Positions 27,014 through 35,597 of a stretch of 64,000 nt of DNA are shown piece after piece; positions within the stretch are counted from its first letter, which is position 1; each line of letters begins with the position of its first letter. The stretch comes from Rhodococcus sp. SGAir0479. Its GTDB lineage: Bacteria > Actinomycetota > Actinomycetes > Mycobacteriales > Mycobacteriaceae. The notes under the pieces are model-generated. The model worked only from the letters and a program-made list of their open reading frames with translations. It made no database searches and was not told the DNA's origin. Made by a program: the position numbers and the translations under genes. The stretch lies in the NCBI RefSeq assembly GCF_005484805.1, contig NZ_CP039432.1, positions 3,720,001 to 3,784,000 on the forward strand, given 5' to 3'.

Positions 27014-27137
27014 GTCGCCGGAGTGTAGCCGCGACGCGCCGGGTCCGCGGGTCGGACGCGGGGCCGCGGCACCGACGCCCGCTCGACGCGGTACCTTTCA
27101 GGACGCTTGTCCAGGAATCTTTGGGGGTTTTTCAGCA

Positions 27138-28313
27138 ATGTCGACATTCGATCCGGTGCGCCCGGCGCCGCGCCGACTCCGGCGGACCGCACTCGGTATC
27201 TCGCTGGCCGCGCTCGTGGCCCTGCCGTTGGCCGGCGAGGCGGCCGCCGCGCCGGCGGGCAGCAGCTCCGGAAGCCTCGAAAGCCTCGGCGGCTCCGTGG
27301 GATCCGGGAGTTGGGCCGGCAGCGCCGGCAGTTCCGACGGGGGCAGCGTCACCGCGGGATCGGTGATCCCCGGCCCGCTCCAGAACGATCACCCGCCGTT
27401 GCCGGAGCTGCGGGACGACATCACCACCGCCGCCATCGTCGGCGAGGAACGCAAGACCGAGCAGCTGGTCCGGTTCACGATCGCGTCCCCGGCGCTGCGC
27501 CGCGAGGTGGGCGTGGAAGTGGCGCTGCCGAGAGACAACTCGGTTCCCCGGCCGTCGATCTACGCGCTCGAGGGCGTCGACGCCCGAGAGGAGACCAGCG
27601 GCTGGGTCACGATCGGCGGCGTCCCGGAGTTCTTCGCGGACAAGGACGTCAACGTCGTCATGATCAACGGTGGGGTCTCCGGCCTGTACACCGACTGGGA
27701 CCGGGTCGACCCCGGTGTGGGCCTGCACAAGTGGGAAACGTTCGTCACCGAGGAACTGCCGCCGCTGCTCGACACCCGACTGCGCACCAACGGCGTCAAG
27801 TCGCTGCTCGGCGCGTCGATGGGCGCACAGGGCGCGATGATGCTCGCGCACCGGCACCCGGAGATGTTCCGCGGCATCGCGGCCTTCAGCGGCTGCTACT
27901 CGACGGTGGACGACCTTGGCCGGATCAGCGTCCAGTCCACGGTGTCCTCGCGCGGTGGGGACCCGGCGAACCTGTGGGGTGAGATCGGCGGACCCGAGTG
28001 GGTGGCGCACGATTCGGTCCGCAACGCCGAGGCGCTGCGCGGCAAGGACATCTACGTCTCGGTCGCCTCCGGCCTCCCCGGCCGGTACGAGGACCCGGAC
28101 GCGTCCGACTGGTCCGATCGGGTGTTCATCGGCGGGCCCATCGAGTTCCTGGCGAACGGGTGCACCCACCGCCTCGACGCCGCGCTCCGGAAGCTGCGGA
28201 TCCCCGCCACGTTCGACTACGAGCCGCTCGGCGTGCACGCGTGGTCGTACTGGGTGGACCAGCTGCCGAAGGCGTGGCCGACGCTCGCGCGTTCGCTCGA
28301 TCTGCCCGCCTGA
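27138..28313 (+). CDS. Secreted mycolyltransferase-like esterase (antigen 85 fold)
   Basis: A 391-residue protein with an N-terminal signal peptide (basic RRLRR, then GISLAALVALPLAGEAAAAP) and a Gly/Ser-rich linker (about residues 40-75). An alpha/beta-hydrolase esterase domain like antigen 85/corynebacterial mycolyltransferases follows. The nucleophile Ser is in LLGASMGAQGAMML, and the likely catalytic His is in GVHAWSYW. Such proteins transfer mycolic acids to trehalose or arabinogalactan outside the cell, which fits a mycolate-containing actinobacterium. It interrupts the steroid genes. The ATG at 27138 gives the proper signal peptide. Confidence 0.85.
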   Translation: MSTFDPVRPAPRRLRRTALGISLAALVALPLAGEAAAAPAGSSSGSLESLGGSVGSGSWAGSAGSSDGGSVTAGSVIPGPLQNDHPPLPELRDDITTAAIVGEERKTEQLVRFTIASPALRREVGVEVALPRDNSVPRPSIYALEGVDAREETSGWVTIGGVPEFFADKDVNVVMINGGVSGLYTDWDRVDPGVGLHKWETFVTEELPPLLDTRLRTNGVKSLLGASMGAQGAMMLAHRHPEMFRGIAAFSGCYSTVDDLGRISVQSTVSSRGGDPANLWGEIGGPEWVAHDSVRNAEALRGKDIYVSVASGLPGRYEDPDASDWSDRVFIGGPIEFLANGCTHRLDAALRKLRIPATFDYEPLGVHAWSYWVDQLPKAWPTLARSLDLPA

Positions 28314-28320
28314 CCCGGAC

Positions 28321-28367
28321 ACGAGAAAGGGCCCCACACGTACGGATTCGTGTGGGGCCCTTCTCGT
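28321..28367. terminator. Bidirectional terminator between esterase gene and hsaC
   Basis: ACGAGAAAGGGCCCCACACG pairs with CGTGTGGGGCCCTTCTCGT through an about 19-bp stem with one unpaired A. It sits between the convergent stops at 28313 and 28385. Confidence 0.8.
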
Positions 28368-28384
28368 CGAGCACTACCGGACGA

Positions 28385-29290
28385 TCACGCCTTGGGGATG
28401 AACGCCTTCAGCGGCTCCGAGGCCGACCAGTCGTGGCCCCAGTAGCTGTCCGCCGTGATCTCCTCGGCGGTGTAGAACGCCTCGTCGACCAGCATGCCCT
28501 CGGTGCCGAACTCGAGGTCCCAGCCTCCGGGTGCACGCACGTAGAACGAGATCATCTTGTCGTTCGTGTGGCGACCCAGGGTCGAGGAGATCGTGAAGCC
28601 GAGCTTGGCGACACGGTCCAGGGCCTGGCCGACGGCGTCGAGGGTGTCGACCTCCGTCATCAGGTGCACCAGGCCGGGCTCCTCCGTCAGCGGCGCCGGG
28701 CACAGCGCGAGGCTGTGGTGGCGCTCGTTGACGCCGAGGAAGCGGACGCGCGAGACGCCGTCCTGCAGCCGGATGGCGCCGCGCGGGAGGAAGCCGAGCA
28801 CCTCGGTGTAGAAGGCGTACGACTCCGCGAACGTGGGCGTCGGCAGCACCACGTGGCCGAGGCCCTGCGAGCCGGTGACCCAGCGGCCGCCGAACGGCGT
28901 GACGACCGGGCTGTGGTCGAGCACCGGTCCGAAGAACACCTCGACGCGGGTGCCGGCCGGGTCGTCGAACGCGATGACCTTCTCGGCGTCGCGGTAGTCG
29001 GCCTCTTCGAGGGAGAGCTCCTCGACGGCGATGCCGGCCTTCTCGACTGCCTCGCGAACACGCTGCAGTGCGAAGTGGTCGCGCACCTCCCAGCCGACCG
29101 CCTGAGCCTTGTCGGAATCGCCCGGCAGGACGATCAGGCGCGCACGCCGCTCGTCCAGACGCAGGTAGAGGCCGTCCGGCTCGGGGCCCGTACCGACCGC
29201 CATGCCGAGGCCGTCGACGACGAGTTCCCGCCAGCGGGCGATGTCCTGGGTCTGAATTCTGAGGTAACCGAGACCCCGAATATCCGTCAT
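28385..29290 (-). CDS. hsaC: HsaC extradiol dioxygenase (3,4-DHSA dioxygenase)
   Basis: A 301-residue type I extradiol dioxygenase with two VOC-type halves. The iron ligands are His146 (LGHVVLPTP), His209 (GLVHLMTEV) and Glu260 (WDLEFGTEG). HsaC cleaves the catechol 3,4-DHSA meta to the hydroxyls after HsaAB hydroxylation. It lies 40 bp after an hsaA gene in the same direction; the two are probably cotranscribed. In a bile-acid pathway the substrate would be a DHSA analogue with extra ring hydroxyls. Confidence 0.93.
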   Translation of the reverse strand: MTDIRGLGYLRIQTQDIARWRELVVDGLGMAVGTGPEPDGLYLRLDERRARLIVLPGDSDKAQAVGWEVRDHFALQRVREAVEKAGIAVEELSLEEADYRDAEKVIAFDDPAGTRVEVFFGPVLDHSPVVTPFGGRWVTGSQGLGHVVLPTPTFAESYAFYTEVLGFLPRGAIRLQDGVSRVRFLGVNERHHSLALCPAPLTEEPGLVHLMTEVDTLDAVGQALDRVAKLGFTISSTLGRHTNDKMISFYVRAPGGWDLEFGTEGMLVDEAFYTAEEITADSYWGHDWSASEPLKAFIPKA

Positions 29291-29330
29291 ATCAATCCGT
29301 CCCTGAGTGGGTGATACAGGTGGGTTCGAA

Positions 29331-30503
29331 CTAGATCATCGAGCGGTGGATGCCCTGCGGCTCCCCACCGAGCTGCGTCAGCGCCGACGCGTGGTTGATC
29401 GAGCCGGGCACGTGGATGGCGTGGGTGAGGCCGACGTGCGCGTCACGCCAGAAGCGCTGCAGCGGCAGCGTGACCTTCATGGCACCGCCACCGGCGCGGG
29501 CGAAGATCTCGTCGAGGGCGCTCACCGCGCGCCACGCGGCGTTGGTCTGGGTACGGCGGCCGACGGCGCGCTCCTCGAAGGTGACCTCCTGGCCCTTCTC
29601 CGTCTTGTCCCAGAAACGATCGACGGTCTCGAGGATCGCGACGCGCGAGGCGTTGATCTCGTCGGCGGCCTGGCCGATGGCGTAGAGGACGTACGGGTCC
29701 TCCTTGATCGGGACGCCGGTGACCGCGACGCGCTCCTTTTGCGCGGCGATGTACAGCGCGAGACCGCCCTGGCACATGCCGATCAGCGACGAGGAGATGC
29801 CGAGCGGGAAGATGCACGAGAACGGGAACTTGTACAGCGTCTCGTCACGGCCGGCGTGCTTGGCACCGTTGCCGCTGAGGACGATCTCCGCATCGATGGT
29901 GCGGTACTCGGGGACGAAGGCGTCCTTGACGGTGAAGTCCTTGGAGCCCGTGCCACGCAGGCCGACGACGTTCCAGCTCTCGTGGTCGACGGTGTAGTCC
30001 GCCTTGGGGACCAGCACGTGCATGATCTTGCCGGTCGGAACACCCTTCTGGTCACCGACGTGCGCACCGATCATGACCCACTTGCAGTGGTCGTTGCCGG
30101 TGGAGAACGACCAGCGGCCGTTGAGGATGTAGCCACCGTCGACCGGCACCGCGACACCCATCGGGGCGTACGGCGACGCGATCCAGGTGTCGACGTCCTC
30201 GCCCCAGACCTCCTCCTGCACCTTGGGATCGAAGAAGGCCATCTCCCACGGGTGGACACCGACGATGCCGGAGACCCATCCGGTGGAGCCGTCGACGGCG
30301 CCGAGGGCCATCGCGGTCTCGGCGAACTCGCGCGGGTGCGCCTCGAGGCCGCCGTACTCCTTCGGCTGCAGCATGCGGATGACGCCGGCATCGCGAACGC
30401 GCTTGGCGTTGCCGTCCGACAGGCGCATGAGCTTCTCGCCCTCGATGCCACCCTCGCGGATCTCGTCCGCGAACTGCATGATGTTGTCCAAAACCTGGCC
30501 CAT
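29331..30503 (-). CDS. hsaA: HsaA flavin-dependent 3-HSA monooxygenase
   Basis: A 390-residue protein of the HsaA family (acyl-CoA dehydrogenase fold), with RMLQPKEYGGLEAHPREFAE near residues 43-62, GSTGWVSGIVGVHPWEMAFF and FVPEYRTID. HsaA hydroxylates 3-HSA to the catechol 3,4-DHSA using reduced FMN from HsaB (encoded at 33796). The ATG at 30503 follows GAGAG. hsaC follows it directly. It is more like canonical HsaA than the copy at 21433, which is divergent from kshA. Confidence 0.88.
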   Translation of the reverse strand: MGQVLDNIMQFADEIREGGIEGEKLMRLSDGNAKRVRDAGVIRMLQPKEYGGLEAHPREFAETAMALGAVDGSTGWVSGIVGVHPWEMAFFDPKVQEEVWGEDVDTWIASPYAPMGVAVPVDGGYILNGRWSFSTGNDHCKWVMIGAHVGDQKGVPTGKIMHVLVPKADYTVDHESWNVVGLRGTGSKDFTVKDAFVPEYRTIDAEIVLSGNGAKHAGRDETLYKFPFSCIFPLGISSSLIGMCQGGLALYIAAQKERVAVTGVPIKEDPYVLYAIGQAADEINASRVAILETVDRFWDKTEKGQEVTFEERAVGRRTQTNAAWRAVSALDEIFARAGGGAMKVTLPLQRFWRDAHVGLTHAIHVPGSINHASALTQLGGEPQGIHRSMI

Positions 30504-30855
30504 AGCTATCAGCTCTCTCTCTGCGATCCCACGGCGACGCGGGTCAATTCTTAGCGGCCAGACCGGCTGCGCGCTAGAGCAATCGGTCTTCCTGTCCTCC
30601 GACAAGCTCGGGCGACCGGACTCGACGGGAATCGCGGTTCGGATGCGCCGTGACGCTTGGCATGCGCGCGGCATGCTCGAGGAAGCTGGGGTGGACACCG
30701 CCGACCGGGGTGCCCGTCGTGCCCGCACCGGAGCATCGGGTGGTGCCAGTGAACACGGCGCCCTCCTGGTGCGGTCGGCAGTCAGCGCGCCAATCGAGTG
30801 CGCTGATCGGGTGTCTCGAACGGTCCCAGGTGCGTGGGCCCGAAAACAAAACATC

Positions 30856-30870
30856 TCCCGCTCAGCGGGA
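30856..30870. promoter_or_regulatory. Perfect copy of the IclR-type palindrome
   Basis: TCCCGCTCAGCGGGA is a perfect palindrome around a central C and serves as the reference for the recurring motif. It lies between kstD and hsaA. Confidence 0.6.
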
Positions 30871-30914
30871 CTGGGATTCGGCCACGTCAGAGCCGGTTTC
30901 CCAGTCCCGCTGAG
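30861..30914 (-). terminator. Long inverted repeat after kstD (terminator and/or paired operators)
   Basis: A 16-bp perfect inverted repeat (arms 30861-30876 and 30899-30914; 22-nt loop) lies 24 bp beyond the kstD stop. On the minus strand the stem is followed by GATGTTTTGTTTTCG, which suits a terminator. Its arms overlap two copies of the IclR-like motif, so it may also act in regulation. Confidence 0.6.
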
Positions 30915-30919
30915 TGATC
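30905..30919. promoter_or_regulatory. Half-matching IclR-type site
   Basis: TCCCGCTGAGTGATC has a perfect left half of the motif and a degenerate right half. It is 49 bp from the perfect site at 30856. Confidence 0.35.
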
Positions 30920-30937
30920 ACTCGAGACCGGCGGGAA

Positions 30938-32644
30938 CTACTTCGTGCCGGACGTCGACAGGCGGTCCGGGGCGGCGTCCGCGATGTCGTTCGCGGCCAC
31001 GTAGCCGAAGACCATCGACGGGCCGATGGTGGCGCCGGCACCGGCGTACTCGTTGGCCATGACCGAGGCGGCGGTGTTGCCGACCGCGTACAGACCGTCG
31101 ATGACGGAGCCGTCCTCGCGCAGCACGTGCGCCTTGGCGTCTGTCATGAGACCGCCCTTGGTGCCGAGGTCGCCGGCTTCGATGCGGACCGCGTAGAACG
31201 GGCCCTTGACGATCTCGTCCATCGCCGGGTTCTTCATCGTCGGGTCGCCGTAGTACTGGTCGTAGGCGCTGTCGCCGCGGCCGAACTCCTCGTCCTTGCC
31301 GGTGCGGGCGTAGCCGTTGAACCGGTCGACGGTCTCGAGCAGGTTCTGCGCCGGGACACCGATCTTGCCGGCGAGTTCGCTCAGCGAATCCGCCTTGTGC
31401 ACGATGCCCTCGTCGTAGAAGCCCTGCGGGAACGGCGCACCGGGCAGCACCTGCGCGAACGGGTACCGGGCGCGCGCCTTGCTGTCCATGATGAAGTAGG
31501 CCGGCACGTGGCCGCCCTCGAGCTGGTCGTGGACGAAGTTGACGTACGGCGCCGACTCGTTGGTGAAGCGCTTGCCGTCCTTGTTCACGATCACCGAGGG
31601 CGGGATCGAGCGCTCGGACACCAGCGGGATGACCGCACCCATCGGGTGCTTGACCGACGGCATCCACCACGCGTCGTCCATCAGGTCGACGGCCGCGCCG
31701 AGCTTCTGACCGGCGACGATGCCGTCACCGACGTTCTCGCGGGCACCCATGCTGATGTTCTCGACACCGCGCTCGGGCAGGTACTGGGCGCGCATGGCCT
31801 CGTTGTGCTCGAAACCGCCGGTGGCCAGCAGGACACCCTTGCGGGCGCCGATGCGCACGGTCTTGCCGTCCTTCTCGACGAGAGCGCCGACGACCGCGCC
31901 GTTGTCGTCGGTGATCAGCTCGGTCATCGACGTCTTCAGCCACAGCGGGACGCCGGCGTCCTTGAGCGCCATGCGCATGCGGGCGACCAGCGCGCGGCCA
32001 CCGGTGGACATGTGGCGGCGACGGATCATGTTGGACGACACGCGCCACGCCGCGACGAGCGACGCCCGGCGACCGGCCCACGTGCGCTTGACCATCGCGA
32101 GGTCGTGGTAGTCCTTGCTCGTCACCCACAGGCCCAGCGGGCCCTTCATGCTGTTGGGACGCTGGAACTTCTCGTCCTCACCGAGCTTGCGGGTGTCGAA
32201 CGGCGTGCACTCGACCGTGCGGCCGAGGGGGCGTCCGCCGTCGTACTCCGGGTGGTAGTCGGAGTAGCCCTTGACCCAGTAGAACTCGATGTGCGGGCTG
32301 CGCTCGAGCAGCTCCATCATCTTGGGGCCGTTGTCGACGTAGGCGTCGAGGCGGTCGGCCGACACCTTGCCCTCGGTGACGATGTCGAGGTAGCGGCGAA
32401 TCGACTCCCGCGAGTCCCGCGGGGCGCCCTTGCGCTGCAGCACCGGCGCGTTCGGAATCCAGATGCCACCACCGGAGATGGCGGTCGATCCACCGAAGGT
32501 CTTGCCCTTATCGACGATCAGCGCCGACATCCCTCGGTCGGCGGCGGTGATGCCGGCGACCATGCCGCCACCGCCGCTGCCGACGATGAGGAAGTCGACG
32601 ACGGTGTCGAAGTTGTTGTTCTCAGCCATGTTGGGGTTACTCAC
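30938..32644 (-). CDS. kstD: 3-ketosteroid delta-1-dehydrogenase KstD
   Basis: A 568-residue FAD-dependent dehydrogenase of the KstD family. The FAD-binding segment is FLIVGSGGGGMVAGITAADRG near residues 18-38 and the C-terminal FAD segment is GLYAVGNTAASVMANEYAG. The active-site region includes KGPFYAVRIEAGDLGTKGG with the conserved Tyr and GTKGG. KstD introduces the C1-C2 double bond, which with KshA leads to ring-B opening and ring-A aromatisation. The start is GTG at 32644, overlapping the hsaD stop (GTGA); the ATG at 32629 is an alternative. Confidence 0.92.
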   Translation of the reverse strand: MSNPNMAENNNFDTVVDFLIVGSGGGGMVAGITAADRGMSALIVDKGKTFGGSTAISGGGIWIPNAPVLQRKGAPRDSRESIRRYLDIVTEGKVSADRLDAYVDNGPKMMELLERSPHIEFYWVKGYSDYHPEYDGGRPLGRTVECTPFDTRKLGEDEKFQRPNSMKGPLGLWVTSKDYHDLAMVKRTWAGRRASLVAAWRVSSNMIRRRHMSTGGRALVARMRMALKDAGVPLWLKTSMTELITDDNGAVVGALVEKDGKTVRIGARKGVLLATGGFEHNEAMRAQYLPERGVENISMGARENVGDGIVAGQKLGAAVDLMDDAWWMPSVKHPMGAVIPLVSERSIPPSVIVNKDGKRFTNESAPYVNFVHDQLEGGHVPAYFIMDSKARARYPFAQVLPGAPFPQGFYDEGIVHKADSLSELAGKIGVPAQNLLETVDRFNGYARTGKDEEFGRGDSAYDQYYGDPTMKNPAMDEIVKGPFYAVRIEAGDLGTKGGLMTDAKAHVLREDGSVIDGLYAVGNTAASVMANEYAGAGATIGPSMVFGYVAANDIADAAPDRLSTSGTK

Positions 32645-33510
32645 TTACGGTCGCGCAGAAGGAACGTCAGGACGGCCGAGACCCAGGCGTCGCGCGCCTC
32701 GATCATGGTCCAGTGGCCGCAATTGGGGAAGACATGGAACTCGGCGTTGGGGATGTCACGCATCGGCAGCAGGCCGAGGTCGACGGGGCTCACGCGGTCG
32801 TCGCGACCCCAGGTCAGCAGCGTCGGCGCCTTGATCTTGCCGAACTGCGCCCAGTACGGCGTGCCGTCGGACTGGGCGTTGGCGGCCGCCATCGCGGCGA
32901 ACGCCTTGCTGCTGTACATGCGGCGCGCGATCTCGAGCGTCTTGGGCTCGGTGGCGAGCGCCCAGCGCTCCTCGATGAGCTGCTCGGTGACGATGGCCGG
33001 GTTGTAGACCATCGAGTGCAGCCAGCGCACCAGGTTCTCGCGGGTCGGGTTGTCGGTGAACTCCATGAGGAGCTTGATGCCCTCGCCCGGGGAGGACGAG
33101 AGGACGTTCTTGCCCATGCCGCCGATGGAGACGAACTTGTTGACCCGCTCGGGCTGCGCGATCGCGATGCGGGCGCCGACGACGCCACCCATCGAGTTGC
33201 CGATGATGTCGACCGCGCCCAGACCCAGCCCGTCGAGGAACCGCGGCACCGCGCCCACGGCCTCGACCATCGGGTGGCCGTCGCACGGATCGGACACGCC
33301 GAAGCCCGGGAACTCGAGCACGTAGCAGTGGAAGTGCTCCGCGAAGTCCGCGAGGACGCCGCGGTAGTTGCGCCAGCCGGTGACACCCGGGCCGGAACCG
33401 TGCAGCAACAGCAGCGGCGGACCGTCACCGGCCTCGTGGTAGCGGAGCACGCCCTGGTCGGTGTGCAGTTCCCGCTTCGTGTCCTCGTAACTCAGCTCAG
33501 TAGTAGTCAT
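32641..33510 (-). CDS. hsaD: HsaD meta-cleavage product hydrolase
   Basis: A 289-residue alpha/beta hydrolase of the C-C bond hydrolase family. The nucleophile Ser106 is in IIGNSMGGVVG, the acid is Asp237 or Asp238 (TWGRDDRVSP) and His266 is in NCGHWTMIEA; the oxyanion-loop motif LLHGSGPGVTGW is complete. HsaD hydrolyses 4,9-DSHA to a hexadienoate and the C/D-ring propanoate (HIP type). kstD follows with a 4-bp overlap. The ATG at 33510 is preferred over an in-frame upstream start because GAGGCG lies just before it. Confidence 0.93.
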   Translation of the reverse strand: MTTTELSYEDTKRELHTDQGVLRYHEAGDGPPLLLLHGSGPGVTGWRNYRGVLADFAEHFHCYVLEFPGFGVSDPCDGHPMVEAVGAVPRFLDGLGLGAVDIIGNSMGGVVGARIAIAQPERVNKFVSIGGMGKNVLSSSPGEGIKLLMEFTDNPTRENLVRWLHSMVYNPAIVTEQLIEERWALATEPKTLEIARRMYSSKAFAAMAAANAQSDGTPYWAQFGKIKAPTLLTWGRDDRVSPVDLGLLPMRDIPNAEFHVFPNCGHWTMIEARDAWVSAVLTFLLRDRK

Positions 33511-33600
33511 CGTCGCCTCTGCTTTGTCGGCAAATGTCATCCGGGTCACAGCCCATCCGGGCGAAGGGTGCCAGCCGACTCGCGCCGCGGCCACAGGGCA

Positions 33601-33615
33601 TCCCGATCAGCGAGA
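33601..33615. promoter_or_regulatory. Putative IclR-type operator
   Basis: TCCCGATCAGCGAGA matches 13 of 15 positions of TCCCGCTNAGCGGGA, between the divergent hsaD and hsaB genes. Confidence 0.55.
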
Positions 33616-33650
33616 CCGGGACCCCCTCCGGGTGCCCCGGGGAAGGGCAC

Positions 33651-33665
33651 TTCCGCTGATCGAGA
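33651..33665. promoter_or_regulatory. Putative IclR-type operator, second copy
   Basis: TTCCGCTGATCGAGA shares the left half and spacing of the motif. It is 50 bp from the first site, close to five helical turns. Confidence 0.45.
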
Positions 33666-33795
33666 CAGCAGTTCAGGGCCGGGAACCGGCGGTCATACGC
33701 TCGCAGACATCGACGTCACCGGGTGGCATCGGCCACCCGCCGGTCGTCGATCCCAGGACTGTCGATCACCCGTTCCACGAGCAGGAGGTGGCCCC

Positions 33796-34326
33796 ATGAC
33801 CGCTGAGACGATTGCACCGCCCGCCGGTGTGCAGACCGGCGCCCCGACTCCGGACGAGATGCGCCGCGTCATGGGTCAGTTCGCGACCGGCGTGACCGTC
33901 GTGACCGGCCTGGACGCCGACGGCCCGGTCGGCTTCGCGTGTCAGTCGTTCGCGTCGGTGTCGCTCGAGCCGCCGCTGATCCTCATCTGCGCCGATCACC
34001 GCGGCCGCGCGTGGCCGCGGATCCGGGAGACCGGCCGCTTCTGCGTCAACGTACTGCACGAGGAGCAGTCCGACCTGTGCTCGCGCTTCGGTTCCAGCAG
34101 GGGCCGCAAGTACGAGGAGTTGGACTGGGAGCTCTCGCGCTGGAACACCCCGTCGCTGCCGGGCGTGCTGATGCGGGTGCACGCCGAGGTGCACGACGTC
34201 CACGTCGCCGGCGACCACGACATCATCATCGGCCGGGTGCTCGAGCTCGACACCGTGTGCGAGGAGCGCCCCATGGTGTTCTTCCGCGGGAAGTTCGGGA
34301 TCGAGGCCTCGGACCTGAGCTGCTGA
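33796..34326 (+). CDS. hsaB: HsaB flavin reductase
   Basis: A 176-residue flavin reductase of the HpaC/DIM6-NTAB type with MGQFATGVTVVTGLDADGPVG near residues 26-46 and FACQSFASVSLEPPLILICAD. HsaB supplies reduced flavin to HsaA; the single copy here probably serves both HsaA-like enzymes. The ATG at 33796 follows GGAGG. It is divergent from hsaD-kstD and convergent with the IclR gene. Confidence 0.92.
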   Translation: MTAETIAPPAGVQTGAPTPDEMRRVMGQFATGVTVVTGLDADGPVGFACQSFASVSLEPPLILICADHRGRAWPRIRETGRFCVNVLHEEQSDLCSRFGSSRGRKYEELDWELSRWNTPSLPGVLMRVHAEVHDVHVAGDHDIIIGRVLELDTVCEERPMVFFRGKFGIEASDLSC

Positions 34327-34341
34327 GCCGCACCCCGGCGC

Positions 34342-34406
34342 ACGACGAACGGGAACCGAGAGCACGGATCCGCCTGCGGAGCGTGCCTTCGGTTCCCGTT
34401 CGTCGT
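34342..34406. terminator. Bidirectional terminator between hsaB and iclR-type gene
   Basis: An 18-bp perfect inverted repeat (ACGACGAACGGGAACCGA and complement; arms 34342-34359 and 34389-34406) lies between the convergent stops at 34326 and 34425. Confidence 0.8.
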
Positions 34407-34424
34407 TGCGTTACCGGATTCCGG

Positions 34425-35312
34425 TCAGATCCACTGCCCGCTCTGGATGGAGAGCAGACGGTCCATCGCGTCGGCGGACCACGTGTCGGTGGGCACCGCC
34501 GGCGCGCGGCGACCGCGACGCGGCTGACCCAGCTCGGGGTACAGCGTCCGCGAAACCTCCCGCGCCGCGTCGACCACGAGCGGTGCCACGCGTTCGAGCT
34601 GCGCCGTCCGGGCGTCGCCGCACAGCGAGATGCCGGCGACCGGGCCGTCGTGACCGCGCACGGCGACACCGACGCACGCGACGCCCCGCACCGACTCGCC
34701 GCGCTCGAACGCCAGTCCGCGCCGCTGCCGGATGCGGTTGAGCTCCTGGTGCAGCGTCGAGATGTCGGTGATGGTGCGGTCCGTGCACCGGCTCAGGCGC
34801 TCGTCGTACAGACTGTCGACCCGCTCGGGATCGAGCCACGCCAGCATCGACTTGCCGCCGGCCGTCGAGTACGCCGGACCGCGGCCGCCCACGCGCGACG
34901 GCAGCGTCGACGCGAACCGGCCGCCGACCTTGTCGAGGTAGACGCTTTCGGCGCCGTCGAGCACGGCCAGGTGCACCACCATGCCGGTCTGCATGTGCAG
35001 CTCGTGCAGCAACGGTGCTGCGGCGGCGCGGATCTCGCTGTGGCCACCGTCGCCGCCACCGAGTCCGAGCGCACGCCGGCCCAGGCAGTACCCGAACGAC
35101 GCGTGCTCCACCCAGCTCAGACGCACCAGCTGGTCGAGGATGCGGTGCACCGTCGAGCGGGGCAGCTGGGTCCGGCACGCCACCTCCTCGAGCGTCAGGC
35201 GCGACGCGCGGCCGTCGAATGCATCGAGGATCAGCGTCATGCGCTCGACCATGGACGGGGGCAGCTCGCGGCGCGGGGCAGCGACGGCCTCACCGGAATC
35301 GACGACTGTCAT
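34425..35312 (-). CDS. IclR-family transcriptional regulator
   Basis: A 295-residue IclR regulator. The winged HTH is at about residues 25-85 (LTLEEVACRTQLPRSTVHRI is the helix-turn-helix), and the C-terminal effector domain holds STAGGKSMLAWL, CVGVAVRGHDGPVAGISL and a final long tail. IclR proteins bind short palindromes and respond to aromatic or acyl effectors. The ATG at 35312 has GGAGG six bases upstream. It lies between hsaB and an LLM gene and shares a promoter region with the latter that contains a 14/15 copy of the recurring palindrome, so it is the best candidate regulator for that motif. Confidence 0.85.
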   Translation of the reverse strand: MTVVDSGEAVAAPRRELPPSMVERMTLILDAFDGRASRLTLEEVACRTQLPRSTVHRILDQLVRLSWVEHASFGYCLGRRALGLGGGDGGHSEIRAAAAPLLHELHMQTGMVVHLAVLDGAESVYLDKVGGRFASTLPSRVGGRGPAYSTAGGKSMLAWLDPERVDSLYDERLSRCTDRTITDISTLHQELNRIRQRRGLAFERGESVRGVACVGVAVRGHDGPVAGISLCGDARTAQLERVAPLVVDAAREVSRTLYPELGQPRRGRRAPAVPTDTWSADAMDRLLSIQSGQWI

Positions 35313-35369
35313 CGACACCTCCAAACAAACTTCCGCGCCCCTGGCCAGAGTGGCGGAGGCGGGCAAAAC

Positions 35370-35383
35370 TGAAATCAATTCTG
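35370..35383. promoter_or_regulatory. Weak KstR-like site between iclR-type and LLM genes
   Basis: TGAAATCAATTCTG keeps the spacing TnnAAynnrTTnn but has G for the last A. It is 18 bp from the IclR-type palindrome at 35401. Low confidence. Confidence 0.25.
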
Positions 35384-35400
35384 ACAGGCTAGCAGGTGTG

Positions 35401-35415
35401 TCCCGCTGGGCGGGA
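35401..35415. promoter_or_regulatory. IclR-type operator at the regulator's own promoter
   Basis: TCCCGCTGGGCGGGA matches 14 of 15 positions of the motif. It lies 89 bp before the IclR ATG and 183 bp before the divergent LLM gene, as expected for autoregulation. Confidence 0.6.
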
Positions 35416-35597
35416 CTGATCCCAACGATTGTTTGCTCGAAAACGGACACCGCACATCATGACGTGCGCCGCGGCACTTCGCACCCGCTGGGAAAAGTCG
35501 GCGCGATCCTCCCGGTCACCGGAAAGCCCGCGGCGAGCACCGGGGCGGCGGAGTACAACGAAGCGATGCCGATCGACTCAGCAACGGAGCTGTAGGG

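Larger units (their letters stand above)
30504..30937. promoter_or_regulatory. 434-bp gap between kstD and hsaA
   Basis: No convincing gene is seen; short open frames lack ribosome-binding sites and family features. The region nearest kstD holds a perfect IclR-like palindrome (30856-30870), a second half-matching site (30905-30919) and a long inverted repeat joining them. The rest should hold the hsaA promoter. Confidence 0.6.
33511..33795. promoter_or_regulatory. Divergent hsaD-kstD / hsaB promoter region
   Basis: A 285-bp gap without a gene. It holds two IclR-type sites with centres 50 bp apart (33608 and 33658), consistent with control of both transcripts. Confidence 0.6.

Noticed and set aside
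29300-29315. IclR-like sequence just before hsaC
   Set aside because: About 9 of 15 matches and inside a 40-bp gap within an operon.
30551-30849. Short open frames in the 434-bp gap between hsaA and kstD
   Set aside because: No ribosome-binding site, no recognisable family, and they overlap regulatory repeats.
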